Source: an uncultured Chlamydia sp.
GTDB taxonomy: Bacteria; Chlamydiota; Chlamydiia; Chlamydiales; Simkaniaceae
Length of the DNA stretch: 64,000 nucleotides
Reading direction: 5' to 3'
Assembly: GCA_946127115.1 (NCBI GenBank)
Contig: CAMGYI010000002.1
Location: forward strand, 1 to 64,000
The notes under the pieces are model-generated. The model saw only the letters and a list, made by a program, of their open reading frames with translations, made no database searches and had not been told where the DNA came from. Shown one piece after another: positions 38,328 through 45,748 of the stretch; position 1 is the stretch's first letter, and each line of letters opens with the position of its first letter. Made by a program: the position numbers and the translations under genes.

Positions 38328-39356
38328 CTATAGAACTGATAACCCCTTTCTCACCCACCTTAATATATCAACCTGAAACAGGCTCACACCATCACCTGGA
38401 CTTTTTCCCTGGGGGGTCGGCCAAGGACGAAGGTTAGAATAGAGCTTCATCCAAAATGCGTATCCCTTTTTTCCTGCTTCATCATGGTCTAATGACAGGA
38501 GGATAAGAGGAGCTTGCTTCAGCCGCACATGAAGATGCCGATCTGGTTTTTTACTTACTCCTCCTAGAGCCACACACCATACAAGATGAGAAGCGTATTG
38601 CCGGATCAGTATCGCATCCAATTCTGACTCGATTATTACTACGGGCTTTAATGGGTCTCCAAAGGTAGAAGGACATCTCTTACTTCCGCACACTTCAACA
38701 TACTTGGGGAAAAGATCCTCTGGGTGCCAATTATTTCTTCGAATTTTGACCTTAATTGGTTCACCCTTCTCATAGGTGGGGATGACGATCCCTCTTGGTA
38801 GCCACTGCCGCTTGAGACGCCCATTTTCCTTTATATATTCAGGAAGGCCCCATTTTCTTCTATCATCGAATAAGTCATTGGGATTCCAGCCAAGAAAAAA
38901 CCGTTGGATAGTCTCTATAGACAACTCTCTATCAAATAGAAGCTCTAGAGCCCTTGGGTCGTTCATTAGCTTTTGATGTGAGGTCTCGATAAAAAATTTT
39001 GCAGCCTCCTGCCATTCAGGAGCTACTGATAAGGATAATTGTGGAGTGAATTTTTTTGTCTTCTTATAGGGATTGCAGTTAAATGCCCTTTCTTGAAAAT
39101 TTGGTCTCGTACCAACCTTCTGACATGCCTGGTTAAAGGTCATCCCTAAAAAATCTCTACAAAACTGAATTCCATCTCCCTTACAATTACATACCCTACA
39201 CCAGTATCTTCCAGACTCTCCTTGGTTAGGCCAGATACAAAAACGATCCTTCCCGTTTTGACATTGAGGGCACGAAGATTTGTATTCCCCCCCATTTGTC
39301 GATGCAACTTTTCTAGGGGATAAGTTGCATTCTACGGCTAAATCAAGAAGATTCAT
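38328..39356 (-). CDS. CHC2-zinc-finger DNA primase of the island
   Basis: A 342-aa protein. Residues 29-56 form a zinc ribbon (CPQC ... CRVC; Cys29, 32, 53, 56), as in DnaG and phage P4-like primases. After a linker there is a Toprim-like domain with VVIIESELDAILIR and LLSLDHDEAG (the DxD metal pair). No helicase domain is attached; the DUF927-type ATPase nearby may fill that role. It would prime replication of the excised island. Iteron-like repeats lie directly upstream of the start. Confidence 0.85.
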   Translation of the reverse strand: MNLLDLAVECNLSPRKVASTNGGEYKSSCPQCQNGKDRFCIWPNQGESGRYWCRVCNCKGDGIQFCRDFLGMTFNQACQKVGTRPNFQERAFNCNPYKKTKKFTPQLSLSVAPEWQEAAKFFIETSHQKLMNDPRALELLFDRELSIETIQRFFLGWNPNDLFDDRRKWGLPEYIKENGRLKRQWLPRGIVIPTYEKGEPIKVKIRRNNWHPEDLFPKYVEVCGSKRCPSTFGDPLKPVVIIESELDAILIRQYASHLVWCVALGGVSKKPDRHLHVRLKQAPLILLSLDHDEAGKKGYAFWMKLYSNLRPWPTPQGKSPGDGVSLFQVDILRWVRKGLSVL

Positions 39357-39373
39357 TTAACTACCCTTTAAGC

Positions 39374-39451
39374 TGTGACACATGTGACAGCTGTGACTCA
39401 TAGAGAATATGAAGGTACACCCTTGCTCTTGAGAGTTGTGACTCTGTGACA
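39374..39451 (+). repeat. Iteron-like TGTGAC repeats upstream of the primase
   Basis: TGTGACA or TGTGACT occurs at 39374, 39383, 39392 (9-bp spacing) and at 39437 and 39445. Three further copies cluster near the left end of the island (36454 on plus; 36485 and 36494 on minus). Their place between a primase gene and its neighbour fits a replication origin or an operator. Confidence 0.5.
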
Positions 39452-39463
39452 GTTTCCTTTTTT

Positions 39464-39706
39464 TCAGGGACTTAGCTCCCTGATCATCTTCCGGAAAGAC
39501 CGTCTCTCTTCAAAAGACTCCTTTGTAAAATGCCCGTGCTTTGTGTTCGCACACTTGATCCGAGCGATCCCGTCAGAAGTTTTCGGTCCCGCAAAGGCTC
39601 CATGCATCCTACAAACCCTTTTTCCGTTAACGGGGTAATTTTTACATTGAGCTCCGCTTCTTTTACTTTTTGCTCTACACCGACTCATATTTATTTTTCC
39701 TTGCAA
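39464..39706 (-). CDS. Small phage-type protein (HGG-motif family)
   Basis: An 80-aa basic protein beginning MQGKINMSRCRAKSKRSGAQ; the likely start is the ATG of MSRCRAK. It has two CxxxxxxxC-type pairs (CRAKSKRSGAQC, VCRMHGAFAGPKTSDGIARI) that match the common phage and island pattern C..C.MHGG..TGP.T..G..RI. These proteins are often found next to terminase or replication genes. Metal binding through the Cys/His residues is likely. Function unknown. Confidence 0.65.
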   Translation of the reverse strand: MQGKINMSRCRAKSKRSGAQCKNYPVNGKRVCRMHGAFAGPKTSDGIARIKCANTKHGHFTKESFEERRSFRKMIRELSP

Positions 39707-39729
39707 GGGATATCTTTCATATTTTTTCC

Positions 39730-40386
39730 CTACCCCCCGCCTGAGGTGAACTGCGAACCGATAATGGCCTGTCCTTCATTATGGATATGATTATGTTGAA
39801 CATGGATTTGTTGCTCAGGCTTCCGGTACTTATCCAATTTTTCCTTACACTCAAGCACTAGCCTCGATAATTTGATCCCTCTGGACTGGTATAGAGACCG
39901 ACTGTCAGACGTTGGCGCATTATTTGCTGCGATTAACTCCTGTGTACTCATGGAGTCAAGGATGATCATCTTTTTGATAAGCATTAGCTCAAAGACATCC
40001 CTTGACCCCATTTCTTGAAACAGACTCATCAAATTTCCACATAGACGGTTAAATAACCCCTCCCACTTGGCCCCCGGTTGGGAATGCAGACGTTCCATCA
40101 TGGCGTTAATACACTCAGAGATGGCAGAAGAGGCGATATTGGGATCATAAACGCCGAAGGTTTCATAAATCTTGGCACAAAGAAGGTTTTCATATCCCTC
40201 CTCATGAATATCAGTCCCCCTTACTTTAAATTTGATGCAATCCCCTTTATCAGGCCCTTCATACACGGCGATTTCAAGCCCATTATCTGCTTCTTTAGCT
40301 CTATCCCACCATCTGCAAACCAAATTGACTTCGGCCTGTGAGGGTTTAGTAATCGCCATTTTTTTATTTTTGTTTTTTGACATCAT
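39730..40386 (-). CDS. Island protein with HNHIHN-type C-terminus
   Basis: A 218-aa soluble protein of unknown function. It ends in IHVQHNHIHNEGQAIIGSQF, a His/Asn-rich tail that I recall from hypothetical proteins beside primase and integrase genes in alphaproteobacterial islands. The first ATG-bearing residues are lysine-rich (MMSKNKNKKMAITKP), so the real start could be at MAITKPS. It follows the DUF927 gene by 9 nt and is probably co-transcribed. Confidence 0.6.
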   Translation of the reverse strand: MMSKNKNKKMAITKPSQAEVNLVCRWWDRAKEADNGLEIAVYEGPDKGDCIKFKVRGTDIHEEGYENLLCAKIYETFGVYDPNIASSAISECINAMMERLHSQPGAKWEGLFNRLCGNLMSLFQEMGSRDVFELMLIKKMIILDSMSTQELIAANNAPTSDSRSLYQSRGIKLSRLVLECKEKLDKYRKPEQQIHVQHNHIHNEGQAIIGSQFTSGGG

Positions 40387-40395
40387 TTCTCCTAT

Positions 40396-42225
40396 TTATC
40401 CCGATAAAACCTCTGACGTAAATCGATAACAACGGGTTGTTTTATTGCTGCTTCCGGGTAGCCGCTCCGGACGCGTCGGACTATTGTCAGCACCTGGGAT
40501 TAAGAGGTTATTTTTTATACAAATCTTTTCCACATAGCGATGGTCAAAACCGGAACATATTTCTTCTCGAAAGGTATTAAGGTACACAAAAAACTCTACC
40601 TCTCCACTATCACTACGTTTTCTAAACCCGGCCCGATTTACTGTCCGGCTCTCGTCAATTGGATCACTAATCCATGAGCTAAACCTACTTTCCCCATTGT
40701 TTTCAAAAAACTTCCTCGTCTGTGTAAGAACCTGCCGCTCCTCTTGCATCCCATTGTCACCTCTGTCCCTAAGCCAGTCCTCAAAACACTTCATAACCCC
40801 CTGCAAAGCCTCTTCAGTTTCCCAGCCTGTGATTCCAAAGGAAGATGAGAGCTCACCTGACGCAGCAATTAAAGCGAAATGATTGAATACTCGAATCACT
40901 TGACCACAAGAATCTTCAGGAAGGTACCGCTGGCTGATTCCGGAAATGACCGTTTTAATATACTCGATCGACCCATCAATATCTTGAACAAGTCGCCTTA
41001 AAAAATCTCTTGATGCAGTCCCATATAACTCAGAGCAAATATTGCGAAAATAATCTGAAAGAGCCGCTCCATCCTTAAACCCATGTAAATTTTCAAATAT
41101 CCCGTTAGATCCTACATCCGCAGAAATCTCTATTAAACGCACCTCTTGCCCAGCTTTGATCCGTTTCCCCCCTTCTTCCATATGTTGTGCAAGGCTAAGC
41201 TCTCCATTGGAGAGAAAAACAAAGCGCCATCTTGACTGTTTCCTAGGATCCCCTTTGCGATCCGATCGAATTTTCCCAATCCCATTACCGAGCATATAGG
41301 CAACTTCTCCTGCCTCTTTAGGTAATAGTTGGCCTAGCTCATCCAAACATAGTAATCTATCGTTGTGAAGAGCAGCAATGCCCTCTAAACCATTTGCTGT
41401 TGCTCGGAAGGAATGGATTTCTTTTTTACTTCCCCATATAGAATTTGCTACAACCTCTGCTGTCGATTTTCCAAGTGAACTCCCTCCTCGGAAATGGATT
41501 CCTATATTCTCATGATCCATTAGACGAAGCATCGGTCCTGTAAAGCCGGCAGCAAGAGCAAGGATTAGCCGACTATTTCCACACGCTTTTTGAGCTACTT
41601 GTTCCCGCCAGTTATCTAAAGAACCGCTAGACGTTTCACTCGAATCAACAGCAAAATTATTTTGGTAAAGAACCTTTTCCTTCTGTATGAATCCAATTGT
41701 TTCAGATGGAAGGACATACACATTATGAAACCAGCCTGTCTGCAAAACGCATCGCGCTCTTCGAACGGGCTTACAAAGAGAAAGATATTCCAGTAATCGT
41801 TCTTTTATTTTCCTATGCGGAGAAATTGTAAGGCCCATGTTATAAAGCTGTGATAAGATTTTCGTCCCATCACTAGCCATTAAATCCATAGGCATGACCC
41901 AAATATGCTGGACCCCATCAATATCAGAAAATTCTAGAATGCGACCATGATTATTATTCGATGAGTCGCGAGTATAGGCTGTTACCCTCAGAGGAGAACA
42001 AAGAAATATTCGAGTTGGAGGGTCTATCTCCCTTTTTCCCATCTGAATATACCAAACCCCTTCTTCATCGATCTCGAATCCCTCAGGAAGGTTTTCAGCC
42101 TCAACCAGCTTGTTAATCTCCTCTATTCGCTCTAGGGTACCCTCAATCCTGTCGGGTTGGGAAATCTCGTAATCTACCGATTTGACACTAGACATTACAA
42201 CCCCCATATTTTCGTGAAAGCTCAC
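40396..42225 (-). CDS. DUF927-type helicase/ATPase of the island
   Basis: A 609-aa protein with a DUF927-like core. The sequence WFHNVYVLPSETIGFI, then the P-loop HFRGGSSLGKST (about residue 246) and Walker B LLCLDELGQL, with an arginine-rich block later (RWRFVFLSNGE), indicate a P-loop NTPase related to VapE/SF3-type replicative helicases. With the CHC2 primase it forms a split replication module. The start may be the ATG at 42225, 42207 or 42195; the first overlaps the upstream gene by 38 nt. Confidence 0.8.
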   Translation of the reverse strand: MSFHENMGVVMSSVKSVDYEISQPDRIEGTLERIEEINKLVEAENLPEGFEIDEEGVWYIQMGKREIDPPTRIFLCSPLRVTAYTRDSSNNNHGRILEFSDIDGVQHIWVMPMDLMASDGTKILSQLYNMGLTISPHRKIKERLLEYLSLCKPVRRARCVLQTGWFHNVYVLPSETIGFIQKEKVLYQNNFAVDSSETSSGSLDNWREQVAQKACGNSRLILALAAGFTGPMLRLMDHENIGIHFRGGSSLGKSTAEVVANSIWGSKKEIHSFRATANGLEGIAALHNDRLLCLDELGQLLPKEAGEVAYMLGNGIGKIRSDRKGDPRKQSRWRFVFLSNGELSLAQHMEEGGKRIKAGQEVRLIEISADVGSNGIFENLHGFKDGAALSDYFRNICSELYGTASRDFLRRLVQDIDGSIEYIKTVISGISQRYLPEDSCGQVIRVFNHFALIAASGELSSSFGITGWETEEALQGVMKCFEDWLRDRGDNGMQEERQVLTQTRKFFENNGESRFSSWISDPIDESRTVNRAGFRKRSDSGEVEFFVYLNTFREEICSGFDHRYVEKICIKNNLLIPGADNSPTRPERLPGSSNKTTRCYRFTSEVLSG

Positions 42226-42505
42226 TCCATCTATAAAATTTTCCTGTAATCCATATTAGGTCCCAGCACAATCCATATTTTGTATGCAGTTTATGTTGTA
42301 GTTGAATTGCTCTATCCAAATCTTCTATATCTCCTTTGATATAGAATCGGTCGCATAGATTTTTTAGCTTACCGAGATCTTCGGAGAATTCTTGAGGGTT
42401 TCTATTGCTATTTACAGACGGTCTTTGTTTTGAGAGATGGAAGACGGATTCCAAGGTTCTTTTGCCGTTTTCAGGAATTGGGATTTTTGGTATAATGATA
42501 TTCAT
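42188..42505 (-). CDS. Small island hypothetical protein (105 aa)
   Basis: A 105-aa soluble protein (MNIIIPKIPIPENGKRTLES ...). The start is preceded by a gagga box formed by the end of the 54-aa gene, with only 2 nt between that stop and this ATG. It overlaps the DUF927 gene. No domain is recognised. Tight packing argues that it is a real gene of the island operon. Confidence 0.6.
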   Translation of the reverse strand: MNIIIPKIPIPENGKRTLESVFHLSKQRPSVNSNRNPQEFSEDLGKLKNLCDRFYIKGDIEDLDRAIQLQHKLHTKYGLCWDLIWITGKFYRWSELSRKYGGCNV

Positions 42506-42507
42506 AG

Positions 42508-42672
42508 CTATTCCTCATTTTTTGTGGAGTTATGGGGCCTGGTGGCTGCCAGGCTCTTTTTATCTTTATGTTTGTATAGAGGTTCATAGGCCGTTCTTAG
42601 ACGCTCTCGAAAAAGTTTTTCTAAGTCTTTCATCAGGGCGTTTGCTTTTACTCCTTGGGGTGTAGCTTTCAT
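42508..42672 (-). CDS. Small island protein (54 aa)
   Basis: A 54-aa basic protein, MKATPQGVKANALMKDLEKL then FRERLRTAYEPLYKHKDKKS and a short tail. Its ATG overlaps the stop of the excisionase-like gene (TAATG) and has a perfect AGGAGG 6-7 nt upstream. The next gene begins 2 nt after its stop. Position and ribosome site show it is translated. No family is recognised. It is below common length cut-offs. Confidence 0.65.
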   Translation of the reverse strand: MKATPQGVKANALMKDLEKLFRERLRTAYEPLYKHKDKKSLAATRPHNSTKNEE

Positions 42673-42938
42673 TAATTTCCTCCTTCCTTAAGTAGTCTGA
42701 ATAGGGTTTGTGGAAGAACCAGGCGCCTCTTTTTGAATTTGACAAAGGCAGGAGCAAGCGTATTGCTCTCACTTTCATAAGCCATTTTGCGAAGGCTTCC
42801 CATGTTTGGCCATCTATAGGTGTTGGTAAAGTCCTTAAAGGTTAAAGGGATTTCTTCCTTTTCGTGGATAAAATTGAATCCTTCCTGACTAGAAGGTAGA
42901 TCAACATCTATTGGCGATCGCAGATCATTATTGCTCAT
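42672..42938 (-). CDS. Excisionase/AlpA-like DNA-binding protein
   Basis: An 88-aa protein. The C-terminal half, WPNMGSLRKMAYESESNTLA followed by PAFVKFKKRRLVLPQTLFRL, follows the winged-helix pattern of phage excisionases and AlpA-type regulators (start of helix, then a wing with arginines and a final strand-helix). A small such gene between integrase and replication genes is the usual place for an excisionase or regulator. The match is by pattern only. Confidence 0.55.
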   Translation of the reverse strand: MSNNDLRSPIDVDLPSSQEGFNFIHEKEEIPLTFKDFTNTYRWPNMGSLRKMAYESESNTLAPAFVKFKKRRLVLPQTLFRLLKEGGN

Positions 42939-43049
42939 GAGGTCACTCCTTAATATTTTTATGTGTCCTAACTAACTCTCATGGTCTCAGACATATAATT
43001 TTTAATCTCGAAATAGGAGGTGGAGATGGAGGGAACGATCTTTTTAAGG

Positions 43050-44156
43050 CTATTTTGTTTTAGCTTTATACCGCTTATTATCGATTTGGGTGCGGTGATG
43101 CATTACCTCATTCGGCCAGCTGGTGAAAGTGGACAGAGTGATCTCTCCATGATTTGGGGGAAGCTTTAGTTTAGATGCAGCTCGACTGAAGGTTTCATTT
43201 AAGCACCTCTTAGAAACCTTAAAAAAGTGGTCTCTAGTCCCTTCTTGCCGATTTATTTGGGACAGAATAGAAAAATAATTGAAGTGCACCTTTGATATTT
43301 CCGCGAGGACTTGGCCAAATAGTGTGGGAACCTTTAAGAAATATCTCTTAGGGAATGGAGAGGACTCAGCAGCTTCTTCAGAGTGCAGGGAAAGTGGGTC
43401 AAACTTGTGTAGTAGTTTCACTTCAGTTGGCAATCGAAGTCTTGCACTTACTAAGCAAAGTGAGGCAAAGGCCAAGGTTTCAGCGGCACTGTGTTGGGAT
43501 CTTGGATCTCCCCATAGAAGCTCCTCAGATAAATTTTTTAAGATGTCCGCCACGAAAATAATGTTTGTTGCAAATTTCTTTTTTTGGGCTAATCTGATGA
43601 TTTTTCCGTCGTAAAGAGTTCGATCTTCTGGAAAAATGATATCGATAAATCCTAGACAATTGGTAGGGATATTAGCTTTAACATATTCAAGAAAGCTCCC
43701 CAAGGATTCTCTCCAAATTTTCTTCGAATAGTTTTTTTGTGTGCACAACTTCCCAAGCCTTTTAATGTAAGTAATTAAGGGTTCTTCAGAAATAGGTTGA
43801 GGAATACCGTAGGTTTTATATTTATGAATTTCTTTTATGCTTAGTGCTGTTGTCGGGCACCCATGCACTTGGATTGTTTTCATTCCCCATTTGGAATAAT
43901 AATCCTCAGCTGGTTCCAATAAAGCTTCTGGATAAGGGGGAGGTGGTTCTCTCATGGTGGGCTCAGACATATCTTGAAATACCTTGTAGTTTGTTTCCAA
44001 AAAGATCCAAGAGTAGGCTTCAGCTCTTTCCCAAGGTTTTATCGGATCACGCTCGTCGAGTATCACGGAGTGGTCTTGATGCAAAAAAACTCGTTCAATG
44101 AGCTCGTTTTTAAACAGTAAAATCAATTCCTTTAAATGATGGATATCAGGCTTCAT
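43050..44156 (-). CDS. Integrase-linked hypothetical protein (368 aa)
   Basis: A 368-aa soluble protein that overlaps the integrase gene by 11 nt. No family is recognised. The stretch SAAETLAFASLCLVSARLRL followed by PTEVKLLHKFD faintly resembles the first conserved box of tyrosine recombinases, and the end HHRTQIDNKRYKAK has His, Arg and Tyr, but the full catalytic set is not visible. It could be a degenerate second recombinase or a partner of the integrase. Coupled translation with the integrase suggests a shared role. Confidence 0.55.
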   Translation of the reverse strand: MKPDIHHLKELILLFKNELIERVFLHQDHSVILDERDPIKPWERAEAYSWIFLETNYKVFQDMSEPTMREPPPPYPEALLEPAEDYYSKWGMKTIQVHGCPTTALSIKEIHKYKTYGIPQPISEEPLITYIKRLGKLCTQKNYSKKIWRESLGSFLEYVKANIPTNCLGFIDIIFPEDRTLYDGKIIRLAQKKKFATNIIFVADILKNLSEELLWGDPRSQHSAAETLAFASLCLVSARLRLPTEVKLLHKFDPLSLHSEEAAESSPFPKRYFLKVPTLFGQVLAEISKVHFNYFSILSQINRQEGTRDHFFKVSKRCLNETFSRAASKLKLPPNHGEITLSTFTSWPNEVMHHRTQIDNKRYKAKTK

Positions 44157-45255
44157 CGTTTTGCTCCTCGCTATCGATTAGGTTGTTATTTGCCCTTTGA
44201 AGGACCTTTGCTAGATGGGCCTTATTGAAATGAGTATATCGGCGAGTCATGTTAGGAGAACGCCAACCAAATAATTCCTGGAGCTCTCCTTGGGTTGCTC
44301 CCGACATAGCTAAATGGGATGCCGCCGTATGACGAAGGGAGTGGAAAACGACATCAGTGAATCCAAGTTCTTTCAAAACCGATTGGAAGGCTTTTCGAAT
44401 CATCGAATAGGGATGCCGCTTAGCAGGGTCTTTGGATGGAAAGACATACCCCTCGCCATTATTTAGTTGGCACTTGCCTTTTAAAAAGGTGTATATTTGG
44501 TCGGGCATAGGCAAGACTCTGATGTCATGGTTTTTAGTGACTTCAAGGGTGATCAGTCTATTTTCAAAATCGACGTTTTTATTCTTGAGATTAGCGATTT
44601 CTCCGAAGCGGAGGCCAAGAGATGCTGCCATAAGGACCATTCCATAGAGGTTCGGGTTTTTATGCGCCCTGCAAGCCTGAAGAAGAGCTTGAAGCTCATC
44701 TTTAGTCAGAAAACGAGTTCTCCCTTTGCTCTCAGACAGTTTAGAAATTCTTCTGAAGGGGTTTTCTAAAACCCATTCCCATTCTTTGGAAGCAAGGGAA
44801 AATGCCTTACTTAAAGTGGAGAAATATCGGTTAACCGTTGAGCCAGACCGAAAAATATTTTTTGGAGTTTTCTCGTTAAGAAGAAGCTCTCTTGCCCTAG
44901 CTAGCAAAGAGGGGCTGATATCGATAAGGAGCTTTTGACCGTAGTGCTTCTGCCACCAGCCCAGGTGGTGAGACTGGCTTCTGATCCTTTTGGGAAACCT
45001 GGTTAAGTAAACTCTTTTATATTCCTCGATCAGGTCATTAATCGTGTACTTGCGAGCTTTTGTTTCTTGGGGGATGCGCCCTTCTAAGATTGCGCTTTCA
45101 GTTGATCTCACCCAATGTTTGGCTTCCGTCAATGTGGCACATTTTTTTCTGAGGGGCTTTGCTCGCTTTCTTCTTACCTCTGCATAGAAGGTCGTTGATC
45201 CATCTTTCTTTGGATAAGGTCTGATACACCTTGTACTGTCTGATTTTTTGGACAT
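44146..45255 (-). CDS. int: Tyrosine recombinase (island integrase)
   Basis: A 369-aa phage-type integrase. The catalytic residues are visible: Arg in SLGLRFGEIANL (about 215), the lysine in a beta-hairpin (EVTKNHDIRVLPM), HSLRHTAASHLAMSG (about 305) and the nucleophile Tyr in MTRRYTHF (about 338). The N-terminal part has an AP2-like arm-binding region (YAEVRRKRAKPLRK) and a SAM-like core-binding domain. It lies beside the tRNA-Asn target and should cut within the 43-bp repeat. Confidence 0.95.
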   Translation of the reverse strand: MSKKSDSTRCIRPYPKKDGSTTFYAEVRRKRAKPLRKKCATLTEAKHWVRSTESAILEGRIPQETKARKYTINDLIEEYKRVYLTRFPKRIRSQSHHLGWWQKHYGQKLLIDISPSLLARARELLLNEKTPKNIFRSGSTVNRYFSTLSKAFSLASKEWEWVLENPFRRISKLSESKGRTRFLTKDELQALLQACRAHKNPNLYGMVLMAASLGLRFGEIANLKNKNVDFENRLITLEVTKNHDIRVLPMPDQIYTFLKGKCQLNNGEGYVFPSKDPAKRHPYSMIRKAFQSVLKELGFTDVVFHSLRHTAASHLAMSGATQGELQELFGWRSPNMTRRYTHFNKAHLAKVLQRANNNLIDSEEQNDEA

Positions 45256-45376
45256 TATCTCACTCCAGTTTGGTCATTATAAATTATTTGGAATAAATGG
45301 GAATAGGATTTGTAATCCGTTGCTCTTTTACATGTTTTCCCGGGGAATTTATGTGAAACAACAGGAAAATGGCCGA

Positions 45377-45501
45377 TTTTCCGCACTTTTTCCGCATTTG
45401 AGATAAAAGTTGATAGAAAAATGGGCTGTTTTGAATCGAGATAAGAATATAACGCAATCGTTCTGATTGATTCAGACCAGTTGCGTAAAAAATGCGTAAA
45501 T
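45377..45501 (+). repeat. Right-end paired repeats (candidate integrase arm sites)
   Basis: Two pairs with 11-bp period lie between the integrase gene and the att site: TTTTCCGCACTTTTTCCGCA (45377-45396, minus orientation) and TTGCGTAAAAAATGCGTAAA (45481-45500). The units match those near the left end. They sit where phage attP arm sites are expected. The open frame at 45255-45527 that covers them is probably not a gene. Confidence 0.6.
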
Positions 45502-45585
45502 TGGGGGTTGTAGAGGGGGTTTTTCATAATGTCTCCTGACGTTTAAGTTACGTACAAGAGCCTCTGATAGAATGGGATGAAAAAA

Positions 45586-45628
45586 ACTCCGGATGCTGGA
45601 TTCGAACCAGCGACCAATAGATTAACAG
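45586..45628 (-). repeat. att repeat, right copy (inside tRNA-Asn)
   Basis: Identical in all 43 bp to 36210-36252. It spans the 3' part of the intact tRNA-Asn gene from the anticodon loop to the discriminator base, plus one base beyond. Integration therefore rebuilt a complete tRNA. Confidence 0.93.
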
Positions 45629-45658
45629 TCTACTGCTCTACCGCTGAGCTAATCCGGA
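45587..45658 (-). tRNA. tRNA-Asn (GUU)
   Basis: The minus strand reads TCCGGATTAGCTCAGCGG TA..., a 72-nt tRNA. The acceptor stem TCCGGAT/ATCCGGA pairs fully with discriminator G, the D arm is GCTCAGCGGTAGAGC, the anticodon loop CTGTTAA has anticodon GTT (45624-45626), and the T arm is CGCTGGTTCGAATCCAGC. CCA is not encoded. It is the integration target of the island. Confidence 0.96.
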
Positions 45659-45670
45659 ACAGAGTGCACC

Positions 45671-45699
45671 ATCATAAACTCTTCAAGATTTTAGATCAA
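45671..45699 (-). promoter_or_regulatory. Promoter of tRNA-Asn
   Basis: TTGATC (45694-45699) and TATGAT (45671-45676) on the minus strand are separated by 17 bp, a good sigma-70-type promoter, with the -10 box 12 bp before the tRNA 5' end. Confidence 0.7.
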
Positions 45700-45748
45700 G
45701 AATAGCAAAATTTTTGTATTCAAATGGTAGTAGTATCAGTTAAGATGT

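Larger units (their letters stand above)
36210..45585. mobile_element. Integrative island in tRNA-Asn, about 9.4 kb
   Basis: The island runs from the left 43-bp repeat to the right one at the intact tRNA-Asn gene. Next to the tRNA is a tyrosine recombinase. Then come an unknown gene, an excisionase-like gene, two small genes, a DUF927-type helicase, two phage-type genes, a CHC2 primase and a cargo-like gene, all on the minus strand. No capsid, tail, terminase-large, relaxase or conjugation genes are present, so it resembles a phage satellite or a mobilisable island that depends on a helper. Repeats near both ends look like integrase arm sites. All main reading frames are intact. Confidence 0.9.

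Noticed and set aside
45255-45527. 90-codon minus-strand frame between integrase and tRNA-Asn
   Set aside because: It covers the paired repeats that look like arm sites, has no ribosome site of note and its composition is not protein-like. The region is better read as attP arm DNA.
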